Origin: an uncultured Paracoccaceae bacterium
Lineage (GTDB): Bacteria > Pseudomonadota > Alphaproteobacteria > Rhodobacterales > Rhodobacteraceae
Length of the DNA: 36,396 bases
Direction of reading: 5' to 3'
Assembly: GCA_937944395.1 (NCBI GenBank)
Contig: CALDYW010000159.1
Coordinates: forward strand, 1-36,396
This document shows, one piece after another, positions 35,391-36,396 of the stretch (within the stretch, counting starts at the first letter, position 1; each line of letters starts with the position of its first letter). The position numbers were made by a program, and so were the translations under genes. The notes under the pieces were generated by a model, which had not been told where the DNA came from, made no database searches, and saw only the letters and a list, made by a program, of their open reading frames with translations.

Positions 35391-36206
35391 ATGGCGATCA
35401 GCGACTACGCGCCCGATCTTCCGCTAGTGCGGATGGTTCCGATCCCGCGCCTCGCGCAGGGCGGGCGCTGGAAGGTCGAGGCGATGCGCAGCTACTCGAC
35501 GCCGCTGATCCTGTGGTTCACCCGCGGCCAGGGGCGGATCACGGCGGGCGGCGTCACCCGCGGCTACGGGGCGCACAACCTGATCTTCCTGCCGCCCGGC
35601 ACGATGCACGGCTTCGAGCTCGGCCAGGGTGTGCACGGCACCGCGCTGTTCCTGCCGCAGGGCGGAGACCTCGGCTTCCCCGGGCGGATCCTTCACCTCA
35701 GGCTCCGCGATGCCGTGCCCCAGGGCGAGGTCTCGGGGATCCTCGACAATCTCCAGCGCGAGATCGACGGCGACAGGCCGGCGCGCGCGCGGGCGATCCG
35801 CCACCACCTCGGGCTGCTGTCGGTCTGGCTCGAGCGGCAGATGGCCGGCGAGGCGGCAGCCGAGGCGGCCGAGGCGCGGCCCTCGGCCGCGGTGCGGCTG
35901 GCGCGCGCCTACAGCGCGCTGCTCGAGTCGGGCTTCCGTTCGGGAAAGACGGTGGCCGACTATGCGGCCGAACTCGGGGTGACGGCGACGCACCTTACCC
36001 GGGTCTGCCGCGCCACCTGCGGCCGCACCGCCTCGGCGCTGCTGCACGACCGCCAGATCTTCGAGGCGCGGCGGCTTCTGGCCGAGACGCGCCTGCCGGT
36101 GCAGGACATCGCCGAGTCGCTCGGCTTCGGCTCGGCGGCCTATTTCAGCCGCTCGTTCCACGCCCGTACCGGAAAGAGCCCGACCGCGTTCCGCCGCGCC
36201 CCCTGA
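35391..36206 (+). CDS. AraC-family transcriptional regulator
   Basis: Cupin-like N-terminus; C-terminal HTH KTVADYAAELGVTATHLTRVCRATCGRTASALLHDRQIFEARRLLAETRLPVQDIAESLGFGSAAYFSRSFHARTGKSPTAFR. Confidence 0.92.
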   Translation: MAISDYAPDLPLVRMVPIPRLAQGGRWKVEAMRSYSTPLILWFTRGQGRITAGGVTRGYGAHNLIFLPPGTMHGFELGQGVHGTALFLPQGGDLGFPGRILHLRLRDAVPQGEVSGILDNLQREIDGDRPARARAIRHHLGLLSVWLERQMAGEAAAEAAEARPSAAVRLARAYSALLESGFRSGKTVADYAAELGVTATHLTRVCRATCGRTASALLHDRQIFEARRLLAETRLPVQDIAESLGFGSAAYFSRSFHARTGKSPTAFRRAP

Positions 36207-36260
36207 CACCCCCTGACACCCCCTGGCGCCCCCTGACGCCCCCTGGCGCCCCCTGACGCC
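36201..36260. repeat. 10-bp tandem repeat (6 copies) starting at the araC stop codon
   Basis: CCCTGACACC, CCCTGACACC, CCCTGGCGCC, CCCTGACGCC, CCCTGGCGCC, CCCTGACGCC, consecutive and exactly in register. Confidence 0.95.
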
Positions 36261-36307
36261 TCGGCGCGCCGTCGCTGCGCGCGACGCATGGTCGACCCCG
36301 CGCGTCG

Positions 36308-36342
36308 CCGGGCGACCCGGCTCGACCCCGGGCGACCCGGCT
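36308..36342. repeat. Direct repeat of 15 bp with 20-bp period
   Basis: CCGGGCGACCCGGCT at 36308-36322 and 36328-36342. Confidence 0.85.
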
Positions 36343-36396
36343 GGGGCCGGGGCGGGGAACGCGTCTGTTGACGCAAGCGGAAAACTGGTGCCGAAT

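Noticed and set aside
36368-36396. TTGACG-N17-CCGAAT promoter-like sequence at the right edge
   Set aside because: Weak -10 and no downstream gene visible in the window to support it.

Overview
The window is high-GC DNA with an alphaproteobacterial (Rhodobacteraceae-like) core-chromosome gene order; lineage is inferred from gene content and synteny only. From left to right there are five blocks. (1) A long minus-strand run: dusB(nifR3)-ntrB-ntrC-ntrY-ntrX-trkA-trkH-hfq-hflX. (2) A plus-strand run ispDF-pgpA-cinA-like, followed by ratA (-) and hpt (+). (3) An accessory-looking stretch: Sel1-repeat protein, small one-TM protein, diheme cytochrome c, divergent ThiE/TenI-like protein, DUF2927-type lipoprotein, 54-aa membrane protein, VWA/CoxE-like protein. 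(4) A minus-strand envelope/isoprenoid/translation run: pyrH-frr-uppS-cdsA-dxr-rseP-(45-aa membrane peptide)-bamA-skp-fabZ-lpxA-lpxI-lpxB. (5) miaA and an AraC regulator on the plus strand. No tRNA, rRNA, CRISPR array, transposase or phage genes were recognised. I found no clear, complete, undescribed multi-gene system. The most noteworthy signals are: a possible non-AUG (CTG) start for hflX overlapping the hfq stop; an uncalled 45-aa membrane peptide between rseP and bamA, preceded by a perfect 21-bp tandem duplication; an uncalled 54-aa membrane peptide coupled to a DUF2927 gene and upstream of a VWA gene with no adjacent MoxR; a ThiE-like protein lacking expected catalytic motifs; NtrC and NtrX without GAFTGA; a nested palindromic array at the left edge; and several short tandem repeats at gene boundaries. 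All calls come from reading the sequence; no database searches were run.
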